Positions 49,553 to 58,683 of a stretch of 64,000 nt of DNA are shown piece by piece. The stretch spans positions 868,001 through 932,000 of the forward strand of contig JAJFGS010000013.1 of NCBI GenBank assembly GCA_021775995.1, written 5' to 3'. The translations under genes and the position numbers were made by a program. Position 1 is the stretch's first letter. Each line of letters opens with the position of its first letter. This stretch comes from Alphaproteobacteria bacterium. GTDB lineage: Bacteria > Pseudomonadota > Alphaproteobacteria > Micavibrionales > Micavibrionaceae. Under the pieces are notes generated by a model. The model ran no database searches, had not been told where the DNA came from, and saw nothing but the letters and a program-made list of their open reading frames with translations.

Positions 49553-49584
49553 CTTGATTTTTGACCGTCAAATTTGCTATATAA
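49553..49584 (+). promoter_or_regulatory. Likely dnaK promoter (heat-shock or sigma70)
   Basis: CTTGAT (49553-49558) and CTATATAA (49577-49584) with about 17-18 nt between. It resembles the alphaproteobacterial sigma32 pattern (CTTG, about 17 nt, CYTAT) and can also be read as sigma70 TTGATT-N17-CTATAT. No CIRCE inverted repeat (TTAGCACTC/GAGTGCTAA) is seen; GGAGTGCT at 49594 is only a half match. Confidence 0.5.
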
Positions 49585-49698
49585 ATGTATATAGGAGTGC
49601 TGTGAAAAACGGGCTTTTATGTTTATGAAACGGCTTTTCTGGTTGAACTCATCAACAGAAAGGTTATAACTCGCTTACTTATTAAAAGGAGAAAAAAT

Positions 49699-51654
49699 AT
49701 GAGTAAAGTAATAGGTATTGACCTAGGAACTACAAACTCTTGTGTTGCCATCATGGATGGTAAGGAGCCTCGCGTTATTGAAAACGCTGAAGGTGCAAGA
49801 ACAACCCCTTCTATGGTGGGTTTCACCAAAGATGATGAACGCCTTGTTGGCCAACCAGCCAAACGCCAAGCCGTCACCAATCCAGAAAATACAGTTTACG
49901 CTATCAAGCGCCTGATCGGTCGCCGCTTTAAAGATAAAGACGTTCAAGAAATGGCAAAGAAAGCCCCTTTTAAAATTGTCGAAGGTGACAATGGCGATGC
50001 TTGGGTTGAAATTGACGGCGAGAAAATGGCTCCGTCACAAATTTCTGCGATGATATTGCAAAAAATGAAAGAAACAGCCGAAAGCTTCTTAGGTGAAGAT
50101 GTAACACAGGCCGTTATCACTGTTCCTGCTTATTTTAATGACTCACAACGTCAAGCAACAAAAGATGCTGGTAAAATTGCTGGTCTTGAAGTGCTTCGTA
50201 TTATTAACGAGCCAACAGCCGCCGCCCTTGCTTATGGTTTAGATAAAAAAGCCACAGGAACTATCATTGTTTATGACCTTGGTGGTGGAACGTTCGATGT
50301 ATCTGTTCTTGAAATTGGCGATGGCGTTTTTGAAGTAAAATCAACCAACGGTGATACATTCCTTGGTGGTGAAGACTTTGATACACGTATCATTGAATAT
50401 TTAGCCGAAGAGTTCAAAAAAGAACAAGGCATTGATTTACGTGATGACAAACTTGCGCTTCAACGTCTTAAAGAAGCCGCTGAAAAAGCAAAAATCGAGC
50501 TGTCATCTGCGACACAAACAGAAGTTAACTTGCCGTTCGTAACGGCTGATGCTTCTGGTCCAAAACATTTAAACATCAAACTTTCCCGTGCAAAACTTGA
50601 AAGCTTGGTTGATGATTTGGTTAAACGTACAATTGACCCTGTGAAAGCAGCCCTTAAAGATGCTGGTTTAAAAGCTTCCGACATTGATGATGTTATCATG
50701 GTTGGTGGTATGACCCGTATGCCAAAAATCATTGAAACAGTGAAAGACTACTTTGGTAAAGAACCACATAAAGGTGTAAACCCTGATGAAGTTGTTGCCG
50801 ATGGTGCGGCTATTCAAGGTGGTGTTCTTCAAGGGGACGTCAAAGACGTTCTTCTTCTTGATGTAACGCCTCTGTCTTTAGGTATTGAAACTTTGGGTGG
50901 TGTGTTCACACGTCTTATTGATCGTAACACAACAATCCCAACCAAAAAATCTCAAGTGTTTTCAACGGCGGAAGATAATCAGTCTGCTGTGACCATTCGT
51001 GTTTTCCAAGGAGAACGTGAAATGGCGGCAGATAATAAACCGCTGGGTCAATTCGACCTTGTCGGTATTCCTTCCGCGCCACGTGGCATGCCACAGATCG
51101 AGGTAACATTTGATATTGATGCCAATGGTATTGTTCAGGTGTCTGCTAAAGACAAAGCGACAGGAAAGGAACAACAGATCCGTATCCAAGCCAGTGGTGG
51201 TCTTTCTGATGATGACATTGAAAACATGGTCAAAGATGCCGAAGCCAATGCAGACAGTGATAAAGAAAAACGTGAATCTGTGGATGCCCGCAACCAAGCG
51301 GAAAGCCTGATTCATCAAACTGAAAGCACATTGAGTGATTTAGGTGATGATGTTCCTGAAGCTGAAAAATCAGAAATCGAGTCCGCTATGGGTGAATTGA
51401 AAACTTCACTTGAAAATGAAGATACACCTGCTGATGATTTAAAGACAAAAACAGATACTCTTATGCAGGCTTCTATGAAACTTGGTGAGCTTATTTATCG
51501 TAAGCAACAAGAGGAAGAAGCGGCTAATGGTACCACTGATAATGGTTCTAGCGACGAAGCCCCTTCTGATACACCTGATGATGTTGTCGACGCTGACTTT
51601 ACTGAAGTTGACGACAACGATGATGACGAATCAAAAGACGAAAAATCAGCTTAA
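49699..51654 (+). CDS. dnaK: Chaperone DnaK (Hsp70)
   Basis: 651 aa. The ATPase domain starts [36 protein letters not shown] and [13 protein letters not shown] are the two other Hsp70 signatures. The substrate-binding domain has [17 protein letters not shown] and the lid is helical. The C-terminal tail is acidic ([13 protein letters not shown]). AAAGGAG lies 7-8 nt before the ATG. dnaJ follows after a hairpin terminator. About 100 nt of leader lies between the promoter and the start codon. Confidence 0.98.
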   Translation: MSKVIGIDLGTTNSCVAIMDGKEPRVIENAEGARTTPSMVGFTKDDERLVGQPAKRQAVTNPENTVYAIKRLIGRRFKDKDVQEMAKKAPFKIVEGDNGDAWVEIDGEKMAPSQISAMILQKMKETAESFLGEDVTQAVITVPAYFNDSQRQATKDAGKIAGLEVLRIINEPTAAALAYGLDKKATGTIIVYDLGGGTFDVSVLEIGDGVFEVKSTNGDTFLGGEDFDTRIIEYLAEEFKKEQGIDLRDDKLALQRLKEAAEKAKIELSSATQTEVNLPFVTADASGPKHLNIKLSRAKLESLVDDLVKRTIDPVKAALKDAGLKASDIDDVIMVGGMTRMPKIIETVKDYFGKEPHKGVNPDEVVADGAAIQGGVLQGDVKDVLLLDVTPLSLGIETLGGVFTRLIDRNTTIPTKKSQVFSTAEDNQSAVTIRVFQGEREMAADNKPLGQFDLVGIPSAPRGMPQIEVTFDIDANGIVQVSAKDKATGKEQQIRIQASGGLSDDDIENMVKDAEANADSDKEKRESVDARNQAESLIHQTESTLSDLGDDVPEAEKSEIESAMGELKTSLENEDTPADDLKTKTDTLMQASMKLGELIYRKQQEEEAANGTTDNGSSDEAPSDTPDDVVDADFTEVDDNDDDESKDEKSA

Positions 51655-51663
51655 TTAATTTTA

Positions 51664-51695
51664 ACAGAGGCGCATTATTTTTGTGCCTCTGTTTT
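51664..51695 (+). terminator. Hairpin between dnaK and dnaJ
   Basis: ACAGAGGC pairs with GCCTCTGT (51664-51691) around an AT-rich loop, followed by TTTTC. It fits a rho-independent terminator; partial read-through would give less dnaJ than dnaK. Confidence 0.75.
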
Positions 51696-51716
51696 CTATC
51701 TCATTAGGAAATAAAA

Positions 51717-52886
51717 ATGAGTAATGATTATTACAAAACACTCGGCGTTGATAAAGGTGCAGATGCGGCAGAGATAAAAAAAGCCTACCGCAAACAGGCC
51801 ATGAAGTATCACCCTGATCAAAACAAAGACAACAAAGAAGCCGAAACTAAATTTAAAGAAATCAACGCAGCCTATGATATTCTAAAAGATGAACAAAAAC
51901 GTGCCGCTTATGATCGCTTTGGCGAATCTGCCTTTGATGGTTCCCAAGGGCCTTTTGGGGGCGGTGGTGGCGGTGGTAATCCGTTTGGCGGTGGATTTCA
52001 AGGCGGAAACTTCTCTGATATTTTTGAAGATATGTTTGGTGACGTTATGGGCGGCGGCGGTCAACGGCGCAGCTCAAATGGTGCCGTGCGCGGTAATGAC
52101 ATGCAATATGCTATGGACATTGCGTTAGAAGAGGCCTTCAAAGGCATTGAAAAAACAATCACCGTTCCCATCAACGATACTTGTGATGAATGTAAGGGCA
52201 AAGGCGCTGAAAAAGGCAGCAGTGCTGAATCATGTACAACCTGTAAAGGGGCTGGTCGTATCCGTGCACAACAAGGATTTTTTACGATTGAGCGTGCCTG
52301 CTCCACTTGTGCTGGTGAAGGTACAGTCATCAAAAACCCATGCAAAAAATGTTCTGGTGCTGGGCGGGTTCGCCGTGAAAAGACATTAAAAGTAAATATC
52401 CCTAAAGGGATTGAAGGCGGACGTCGTATTCGTCTATCTGGTGAAGGCGAAGCTGGTGTTCGCGGCGGCCCTTCCGGCGATCTTTATATTTTAGTGGGAC
52501 TTAAACCACATAAGTTTTTTAAACGTGATGGTGCCAATCTTCATTGCCGTGTCCCTATCGCCATGACAACAGCGACCCTTGGTGGCACTATCGAAGTTCC
52601 GACCATTGCTGGAAAACGCTCCGAAGTAAAAATTCCTGGTGGAACTCAAACAGGACAGCAATTCCGTTTGAAAGAACAAGGGATGAGCGTGCTGAATAGC
52701 TCTACAAAAGGTGACATGTATATTGAAATATTTGTTGAAACACCTGTAAACCTGAACACAAAACAAAAAGATATGTTTAAATCACTCGACAAAGATTTAA
52801 GCGGCAAAGATGGTAAAAAATACTCCCCGGAATCTAGCGGCTTTCTTAACCGCATGAAGGACATCTGGTCAGACTTAACAGACTAA
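51717..52886 (+). CDS. dnaJ: Chaperone DnaJ (Hsp40)
   Basis: 389 aa. The J-domain ([33 protein letters not shown], with HPD at about residues 34-36), then a Gly/Phe-rich linker, then four CxxCxGxG zinc motifs ([36 protein letters not shown]; residues about 151-214), and the C-terminal substrate domains. This is a full type I DnaJ. It is 60 nt after dnaK, behind a hairpin that may lower its expression. The thioesterase and dapB genes follow closely. Confidence 0.97.
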   Translation: MSNDYYKTLGVDKGADAAEIKKAYRKQAMKYHPDQNKDNKEAETKFKEINAAYDILKDEQKRAAYDRFGESAFDGSQGPFGGGGGGGNPFGGGFQGGNFSDIFEDMFGDVMGGGGQRRSSNGAVRGNDMQYAMDIALEEAFKGIEKTITVPINDTCDECKGKGAEKGSSAESCTTCKGAGRIRAQQGFFTIERACSTCAGEGTVIKNPCKKCSGAGRVRREKTLKVNIPKGIEGGRRIRLSGEGEAGVRGGPSGDLYILVGLKPHKFFKRDGANLHCRVPIAMTTATLGGTIEVPTIAGKRSEVKIPGGTQTGQQFRLKEQGMSVLNSSTKGDMYIEIFVETPVNLNTKQKDMFKSLDKDLSGKDGKKYSPESSGFLNRMKDIWSDLTD

Positions 52887-52896
52887 GGCACAATAA

Positions 52897-53325
52897 ATGA
52901 GCATATGGTTTGAAAAATATGATTTAGAAACGCTCAATGGCAGTCGTAACGAAAATATGCCTGGGCATTTAGGTATTGAATTTATTGAAATTGGTGAAGA
53001 TTACCTAAAAGCACGCATGCCTGTTGATGAACGTACCAAGCAACCTTTTGGTATCTTACATGGCGGCGCTTCTTGCGTTCTGGCTGAAACTCTTGGCTCT
53101 GTTGCCTCATGGATGTGCATTGATCCTATTCAAAAGCGCGCTGTCGGCATTGAAATCAATGCCAATCATATCCGCCCTGTATCGGAAGGCTTTGTAACGG
53201 GTATTTGTAAACCTGTCCAAGTTGGTCGCACTATTCATGTCTGGAACATCGAAATTTTTAAAGATGACGGTAAACTCTCCGCCACTTCTCGCCTCACCTG
53301 CACAGTAAAGGATACAAACATATGA
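52897..53325 (+). CDS. PaaI-type hotdog thioesterase
   Basis: 142 aa. A hotdog-fold acyl-CoA thioesterase: MPGHLGIEFIEIGEDYLKARMPVDERTKQPFGILHGGASCVLAETLGSVAS carries the HGG active-site region (His near residue 52; catalytic-type Glu in AETLGS). The DHGI/PaaI (1,4-dihydroxy-2-naphthoyl-CoA or EntH) group is nearest. Starts 10 nt after dnaJ and its end overlaps dapB by 4 nt (ATGA), so dnaJ, this gene and dapB are one unit. Confidence 0.9.
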   Translation: MSIWFEKYDLETLNGSRNENMPGHLGIEFIEIGEDYLKARMPVDERTKQPFGILHGGASCVLAETLGSVASWMCIDPIQKRAVGIEINANHIRPVSEGFVTGICKPVQVGRTIHVWNIEIFKDDGKLSATSRLTCTVKDTNI

Positions 53326-54050
53326 TTAAAGTTGGAATCACAGGATATAAAGGCCGTATGGGAAAAATAATCTTGCAAGAAATAGAACTTGCTGATGATC
53401 TAAACTTTGCTGGCGGTATTGACATGGGTGACGACGCCGAAATCCTATTTAATGAAGCCGATGTTGTTATTGATTTTAGTGTCCCTGACGCTACCATCAC
53501 GCATACACGTTTGGCGGCCAATTCTGGAACCGCACTTATTATCGGCACCACAGGTCTTAATGAAACTCAAGAACAGAAAATTGCTGAAGCCGCTAAAAAA
53601 GTGCCTATCGTTTATGCCGCCAATATGAGTGTCGGCATCAACGTTCTCCTCGCTCTTGTTGAACAAACCGCAAGCCGCCTTGGTATTGATTGGGATATTG
53701 AAGTTTTTGAAACACATCATAATCAAAAAATTGACTCGCCTTCTGGTACAGCCTTAGCTCTTGGGAAAGCTGCCAAAGCAGGACGCTCTAAAGTTATAGA
53801 AGGGGGCGGTGATTTTGTAACAGATCGTGCTGGTAAACGTGTCCAGGGTGATATTGGTTATGCTGTACAACGCGGCGGTGATATTGCCGGCGAACATGAT
53901 GTTACCTTCTTTTCTACAGGTGAACGTATTACGTTAGGGCACAAAGCCACAGATCGTAGCCTATTTGCCAAGGGAGCGCTTCATGCCGCACGTTGGATAA
54001 GCGATAAACCTGTTGGACTTTACTCTATGAAAGATGTTTTGGATTTATAA
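53322..54050 (+). CDS. dapB: 4-hydroxy-tetrahydrodipicolinate reductase
   Basis: 242 aa. Lysine and meso-diaminopimelate synthesis. KVGITGYKGRMGKIILQEI binds NAD(P)H; VVIDFSVPDATITHTRLA and IIGTTGLNETQ follow; the DapB signature EVFETHHNQKIDSPSGTALALGKAA with the catalytic His-His and Lys is at about residues 128-152, then GDIAGEHDVTFFSTGERITLGHKATDRSLFAKGALHAARWI. Slightly shorter than E. coli DapB (273). The ATG overlaps the thioesterase stop; the end overlaps the convergent ogt by 6 nt. Confidence 0.96.
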   Translation: MIKVGITGYKGRMGKIILQEIELADDLNFAGGIDMGDDAEILFNEADVVIDFSVPDATITHTRLAANSGTALIIGTTGLNETQEQKIAEAAKKVPIVYAANMSVGINVLLALVEQTASRLGIDWDIEVFETHHNQKIDSPSGTALALGKAAKAGRSKVIEGGGDFVTDRAGKRVQGDIGYAVQRGGDIAGEHDVTFFSTGERITLGHKATDRSLFAKGALHAARWISDKPVGLYSMKDVLDL

Positions 54051-54566
54051 TTTCCCTACACCTTCTAGGTGTAAGATTTTCTCTTTTAATTCGACGCCCC
54101 AACCATAATTACCAAGGCCACCACTACTCTGTACAACACGATGGCATGGCACAACCAATGACACTGGATTTTCCCCAACCGCAGAGCCCACAGCACGCGA
54201 TGCCTTCGGTCGTCCGATATCATTGGCAACGTCACCATAACTAATCACTTGCCCTCTTGGTATTTGCAACAATGCTTGCCATACCTCACGTTGAAATTCC
54301 GTTCCACGTAAATCAAGCTGAATATCGCTCAGTGTATCTTTGTCCCACGCCTTCATAATATCATCAACAACCGCGACAGTCTGTGCATCATCGCGTACTA
54401 ATTCAGAATTTGGAAAAAATTCTGTCATGCGCGTAAAGCCATCGCCTTTATACGCACCGTCTTCTCTACCCACCATAAAACCTAGCCAGCAAATACCCTT
54501 GCAACTTTGTGCAACAACAACTTGGCCAATTGGCGTATCGTGTAATCCGTAGGTGATTTTCTCCAT
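54045..54566 (-). CDS. ogt: Methylated-DNA--[protein]-cysteine S-methyltransferase
   Basis: 173 aa. Takes the methyl group from O6-methylguanine onto its own Cys. The active-site motif VVPCHRVVQSSGGLGNYGWG is near residue 136; the wHTH with LLQIPRGQVISYGDVANDIGRPKASRAVGSAVG precedes it and the extra-helical arginine finger is the R of ASRAVG. The N-terminal pseudo-RNase H-like domain is short. There is no AdaA domain, so it is of the Ogt/AGT type. Convergent with dapB. Confidence 0.94.
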   Translation of the reverse strand: MEKITYGLHDTPIGQVVVAQSCKGICWLGFMVGREDGAYKGDGFTRMTEFFPNSELVRDDAQTVAVVDDIMKAWDKDTLSDIQLDLRGTEFQREVWQALLQIPRGQVISYGDVANDIGRPKASRAVGSAVGENPVSLVVPCHRVVQSSGGLGNYGWGVELKEKILHLEGVGKL

Positions 54567-54613
54567 AGATTCGAGTATAAAGAGAGTCTAACCAACAAAT
54601 CAACAGGCATCAA

Positions 54614-55165
54614 ATGACTGAAAATAAAGAAAAAATTACTTTTATCGCAACGGGCGGGACGATAGATTCCATCCCCACTGGCGATAAAGTCGACTCAGCC
54701 TCTAACGCACGAACAGGACGAAAGGTTATAAAAGATACCAGCGGTATTCCCAACTATATTGAAAAAATGATTGCTCCACATTTTGACTTTGAAATGAAAC
54801 GAGTGTTAATGATTGATAGCCTGGATATAAATGAAGATCATCGTCAAACAATTTTAAAAAGTATCAAAGAAACAGAGGGGCAGAAAATAATAGTAACGCA
54901 TGGAACAGACACCATGATTGAAACAGCTTTGTTTTTAGAAAAAAATCTAAAAGACAATGATAAAACCATCATACTTGTTGGGTCGGTATTTCCTCTTTAT
55001 GAAATACATGGTTCCGATGCACCATTTAATTTAGGCTACGCCATTGCACAAGCCCAAGCTAAAAATTCTGGAATTTATCTTTGCATGAATGCAAGCTGCT
55101 TTACACCTGATAAAGTTTTAAAAAATCGTAAAATCGGTCGATTTGAATTTAAAGAAGCTTCTTAA
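54614..55165 (+). CDS. Short asparaginase-domain protein (N-terminal domain only)
   Basis: 183 aa, about half a normal asparaginase (about 330). It has the first catalytic Thr region (FIATGGTIDSIPTGDK, residues 11-26) and the second (IIVTHGTDTMIETALFLE, about 93-110, with the Thr-Asp pair), but the C-terminal domain of asparaginase is absent, and the downstream nth gene starts 4 nt after the stop, so there is no room for it. A stand-alone N-terminal domain is known in some bacteria. Catalysis would need a different arrangement; substrate unknown. No frameshift is seen. Confidence 0.85.
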   Translation: MTENKEKITFIATGGTIDSIPTGDKVDSASNARTGRKVIKDTSGIPNYIEKMIAPHFDFEMKRVLMIDSLDINEDHRQTILKSIKETEGQKIIVTHGTDTMIETALFLEKNLKDNDKTIILVGSVFPLYEIHGSDAPFNLGYAIAQAQAKNSGIYLCMNASCFTPDKVLKNRKIGRFEFKEAS

Positions 55166-55169
55166 ATAA

Positions 55170-55802
55170 ATGAAAAAAGAAAAGGTTATTGAATTTTTTA
55201 AAACGCTACAGGCAATTGAACCTGAACCAAAAGGCGAGCTTAACTACACCAATCCTTTTACCCTTTTGGTCGCTGTTGTTTTATCGGCTCAAGCCACAGA
55301 TGTCGGCGTTAACAAAGCCACCCCTGCCCTTTTTGCCGTTGCAGATACGCCTGAAAAAATGGTCAAACTGGGCGAAGATAAAATTCGAGGGCTTATTAAA
55401 ACTATTGGCCTATTCAATGCCAAGGCCAAAAACATCTTTAAACTCTCTCAACTTTTAATTGATGACCATAACAGCCAAGTACCACAGGACCGTGACACGT
55501 TAATAACGCTACCAGGAGTTGGTCGTAAAACCGCCAATGTCGTTTTATCGATGGCCTTTGGCATTCCAACCATTGCTGTTGATACCCATATTTTCCGAGT
55601 CTCCAATCGTACAGGTCTTGCAAAAGGAACGACGCCAGATCAAATCGAAGAGAAATTAGAAAAAAACATACCCGATGAATTTAAGTTTCACGCCCATCAT
55701 TGGATGATTTTACATGGAAGATATATTTGTAAAGCACGCAAGCCCGACTGCAGCAACTGCCCTGTTTATGATTTATGTGCCTTTAAAGATAAATCAGCGT
55801 AG
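55170..55802 (+). CDS. nth: Endonuclease III
   Basis: 210 aa. DNA glycosylase/AP lyase for oxidised pyrimidines. The helix-hairpin-helix LITLPGVGRKTANVVLSMAFG (catalytic Lys in GVGRKTA) and the Asp in AVDTHIFRVSNR are present, and the C-terminal iron-sulfur loop CKARKPDCSNCPVYDLC has the C-x6-C-x2-C-x5-C spacing. ATG 55170 is 4 nt after the asparaginase-like gene. Its last 37 nt overlap the convergent lipoprotein gene. Confidence 0.96.
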   Translation: MKKEKVIEFFKTLQAIEPEPKGELNYTNPFTLLVAVVLSAQATDVGVNKATPALFAVADTPEKMVKLGEDKIRGLIKTIGLFNAKAKNIFKLSQLLIDDHNSQVPQDRDTLITLPGVGRKTANVVLSMAFGIPTIAVDTHIFRVSNRTGLAKGTTPDQIEEKLEKNIPDEFKFHAHHWMILHGRYICKARKPDCSNCPVYDLCAFKDKSA

Positions 55803-56275
55803 ATATCGTTGAAACCATCGTCAATCACATGACGGCGTTCTTGAATAACAGACTGCACACATTGCCACTGCACAGGGTCTACCACGGCTTCCGTACCATC
55901 AAGAACGGAGCGTCTTTGGCGAATTTCAAAATAGGAAACTGGCTTTGATGATGGCTTCTCTTTCCAATAAACATCCAGAACACAACCCTTTGTCCGGTAT
56001 TGCCATAGGTTGTTCTGACCATCCTTACGTTCTAAATCTGGCTTTGATAAAGCCAATTTAATTTCATCAGCATTTAGTTTTTTTACATTATCGGGGGTTT
56101 GTAACAATGCCACTTGTAGAGCGTAACCATAGCGCACCAAATCTGACTTACTGAGTTGCTGTAAGTTTGCAGGTCTATTTGAAAAATCAAAAACCCCTGC
56201 ACTTTCATTACAGCTTCCTACTAAAAACAAGCTGAGACAAAGTGCCAACAAAGATATTTTTTTCTGATGTGTCAT
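55766..56275 (-). CDS. Lipoprotein, unknown
   Basis: 169 aa from ATG 56275: MTHQKKISLLALCLSLFL, then lipobox VGSC. The mature protein is short and basic, with a Cys in TKGCVLDVYWKE and another in WQCVQSVIQERRH that could pair. An in-frame start further upstream would put a long extra stretch before the signal and is rejected. Not recognised. Convergent overlap with nth by 37 nt. Bactofilin lies 146 nt upstream on the same strand. Confidence 0.8.
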   Translation of the reverse strand: MTHQKKISLLALCLSLFLVGSCNESAGVFDFSNRPANLQQLSKSDLVRYGYALQVALLQTPDNVKKLNADEIKLALSKPDLERKDGQNNLWQYRTKGCVLDVYWKEKPSSKPVSYFEIRQRRSVLDGTEAVVDPVQWQCVQSVIQERRHVIDDGFNDIYADLSLKAHKS

Positions 56276-56421
56276 AAATAAATGAGCAGGAAGCAAAAAT
56301 GATGACCCAAACTTAAAAGTTCGGATCATCTTATTTTTCGCTTGTTGCAGCATGCATGGATTAAACCTAAGCACTTGCGAAACTCTTTTTTTATTAATAC
56401 GCGTTTTAGTTAATCAGCTGA

Positions 56422-57318
56422 TTATTCAGCTGCCTCAGCTTTGTCACTAAATGGCAATTCCGCACCATTATTTTGCATCGCTTTTTTTGCTCTTGGTGCA
56501 GATTTATTATTTGCATTTTTTGCAGCATTTTCTGAACCAATTGGGCTAACAGATCCGTCAATAACCGCACCTGCTTCCATTGAAAGCTCTTTATAAGAAA
56601 TAGAACCAACCACTTGACCTGTTGATTCAATTGTCAAACGACCACGGACAGTGATATCGCCTTCAAAACGGCCTGCAATATTAGCTTCGTCAATCTCGAC
56701 TGTTCCTAAGAAAGCACCGCTTTCATAAACATCTAAAACACTTGCACCTCTTAATGTGGCTTCAATTGTTCCTTCAACGATTAAGTGTTCACAAGACTCA
56801 ATTTCACCAGACATTGTAATGCCTTGACCAATAACAAGTTTACGACCGTTATCACTTTTGCTTTGTAAGGCATAAGGGTTATTCGCCGCTGCTGTATTTG
56901 CAGCATATGAACCAGGGTAGTTAGGACGACCAGCGGCCTGTGCGCCAGGACGTTGAAAATTATTACCTGGAATATTTACATCACGACCTTGCGATGACTT
57001 TTTATCTTCTGCAGGTGAATTATCTTTAATTTGTGGTTCTGGGTTATTCATGGAGCTTGCTTCCTTTTCGTTATATATTTCTGTTGTATTTATTTGTTGA
57101 TCTTGAGGTACTTCCATCGGAGCACTCACATTCTGGTTTGCCAAATTCGTCGGCGATGATACCTCTTCCTGAGATTTTGCATATCGTTCTACAGCTGAAC
57201 TTTCAACTCTGTTACGAAACTTTCTTTTATCCGTCATATTCGGTGCTTGGTCTTGCCCCTGACTATTCATATTCTTAGAGGTTTTATTCTTTGGGGGCAC
57301 TACGGCACGATGGAACAT
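56422..57318 (-). CDS. Bactofilin
   Basis: 298 aa. Polymer-forming cytoskeletal protein. The beta-helix core is at residues about 160-260: KLVIGQGITMSGEIESCEHLIVEG, EGTIEATLRGASVLDVYESG, VEIDEANIAGRFEGDITVRGRLTIESTGQVVGSISY. The N-terminal ~155 residues are disordered (Gln/Asn/Pro-rich) and the C-terminal tail is Ala/Lys-rich, longer than in most bactofilins. ATG 57318 has AGGAG 5 nt upstream; the in-frame GTG 57324 is too near it. Bactofilins help shape the cell or anchor the wall machinery. No M23 peptidase partner is adjacent. Confidence 0.93.
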   Translation of the reverse strand: MFHRAVVPPKNKTSKNMNSQGQDQAPNMTDKRKFRNRVESSAVERYAKSQEEVSSPTNLANQNVSAPMEVPQDQQINTTEIYNEKEASSMNNPEPQIKDNSPAEDKKSSQGRDVNIPGNNFQRPGAQAAGRPNYPGSYAANTAAANNPYALQSKSDNGRKLVIGQGITMSGEIESCEHLIVEGTIEATLRGASVLDVYESGAFLGTVEIDEANIAGRFEGDITVRGRLTIESTGQVVGSISYKELSMEAGAVIDGSVSPIGSENAAKNANNKSAPRAKKAMQNNGAELPFSDKAEAAE

Positions 57319-57549
57319 ATCCACTCCTGTTCTAATTACGTTTATAATACGTTGTTTATTGTTCGTTTGAATGGTTGAGTGTTACCAAATCGTTTGGGCT
57401 TTCGCAAGCAGGAAATTGAAGCTTTTTGCCATTTTCTGTGCATGACTCACCAAAGCATTTGATTTATTTATGCTTTTTTACGCTATATTGATAGGGGATG
57501 AAAAAACACCTGTATTGCTTAATCAGTTATAAAATCGGAAAGACCTGCT

Positions 57550-58602
57550 ATGTCATTGAGAATAATAGAAATTTCGGCCCCCGAAGATTCCTCTGAAAAA
57601 ATTAGAGCGCTGGCAGAACGTTATGAAGCCATTGATTGCTGGCAATCAGATCGTAAAAGCTGGCTCCAAAAGAAAGAGGATAACCGCCTCACTAGCCGTA
57701 TCTTGGTGGATGTCAAAAACCAACAAGATATGCTCGATGCCCTCCAGCGCGCGGTGAGTAATAATGATGATTGGCGCATTATTCTCCTGCCTGTTGAGGC
57801 CACCTTACCACGCCCTATAGAAGAAGAGCCTCAAAAGAAAAACAGCAATGGCAACGGTAAATTTCAACTCAAAAATATTTTACGTGGCTCCGTCACCCGT
57901 GAAGAACTCCACGCGGACATGGAACGTGGGGCTATGATTACCGTTGATTTTCTACTACTCGTCGCCCTCTCCTCTCTGGTGGCAGGGATTGGTCTTATTC
58001 AAAGTGATGTCGCCGTCGTCATTGGCGCCATGGTGATCGCACCCCTTTTAGGGCCAAACCTTGCCTTAGCTTTTGGTGCAGCTTTAGGTGATAAGAGTCT
58101 CATTATAAAGGCAATTAAAACAAATGTTGTTGGACTGACCTTTACTTTAGTCATTGCAATTCTAGCGAGCTTTCTTGTCTCTGACAATGCAGTTTTAGCC
58201 AGTACAGAAATGATGAACCGTACGAGTGTGGGTTTCGCCAGTATCATTCTTGCACTTGCCTCTGGTGCTGCTGCTGTTCTGTCATTAACAATGGGGGTCT
58301 CTAGTGCTCTTGTGGGGGTTATGGTTGCGGTTGCCCTCATGCCGCCCGCCGTCACTTTGGGTGTGACATTAGGAAACAATCAACTTGATTTAGCCTATGG
58401 CTCATTCCTATTACTGGCGACCAATGTTGTTTGCGTCAATTTATCCGCACAAGCGATTTTTCGCCTGAAAGGCATAAAACCACGCACATGGTATGAAGAA
58501 AAAAACGCTAAAAAAGCTTCAAAAATCAATAGTTTCATCTGGCTCGTCATGCTGGCTATCCTCGCTATACTTATCTGGCTGAAAAAGCAGCATCTAGGCT
58601 AA
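57550..58602 (+). CDS. DUF389 (TIGR00341) membrane protein
   Basis: 350 aa. An N-terminal cytoplasmic domain (about residues 1-130, with VDVKNQQDMLDALQRAV) is followed by six or so membrane segments (from DFLLLVALSSLVAGIGLIQSD onward). VVIGAMVIAPLLGPNLALAFG and ALMPPAVTLGVTLG, with their PLLGP and MPPA motifs, are typical of the family. Function unknown; the family is widespread. Not in a clear operon; the gap to bactofilin (57319-57549, about 230 nt) shows no gene. Confidence 0.9.
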   Translation: MSLRIIEISAPEDSSEKIRALAERYEAIDCWQSDRKSWLQKKEDNRLTSRILVDVKNQQDMLDALQRAVSNNDDWRIILLPVEATLPRPIEEEPQKKNSNGNGKFQLKNILRGSVTREELHADMERGAMITVDFLLLVALSSLVAGIGLIQSDVAVVIGAMVIAPLLGPNLALAFGAALGDKSLIIKAIKTNVVGLTFTLVIAILASFLVSDNAVLASTEMMNRTSVGFASIILALASGAAAVLSLTMGVSSALVGVMVAVALMPPAVTLGVTLGNNQLDLAYGSFLLLATNVVCVNLSAQAIFRLKGIKPRTWYEEKNAKKASKINSFIWLVMLAILAILIWLKKQHLG

Positions 58603-58613
58603 CGATTTACATA

Positions 58614-58640
58614 TTGACAATTCTTGTTTCAATCTATACT
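58614..58640 (+). promoter_or_regulatory. Possible promoter of the CysQ-like gene
   Basis: TTGACA (58614-58619) and TATACT (58635-58640) separated by 15 nt. Both boxes are good but the spacing is short. Confidence 0.4.
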
Positions 58641-58683
58641 TACTCCTCGTTATTTATAATTGTATGAACCGGTGGTTAAAACC

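Noticed and set aside
49449-49698. CIRCE element for HrcA before dnaK
   Set aside because: Only a half match (GAGTGCT at about 49595); no inverted TTAGCACTC partner at the 9-nt spacing.
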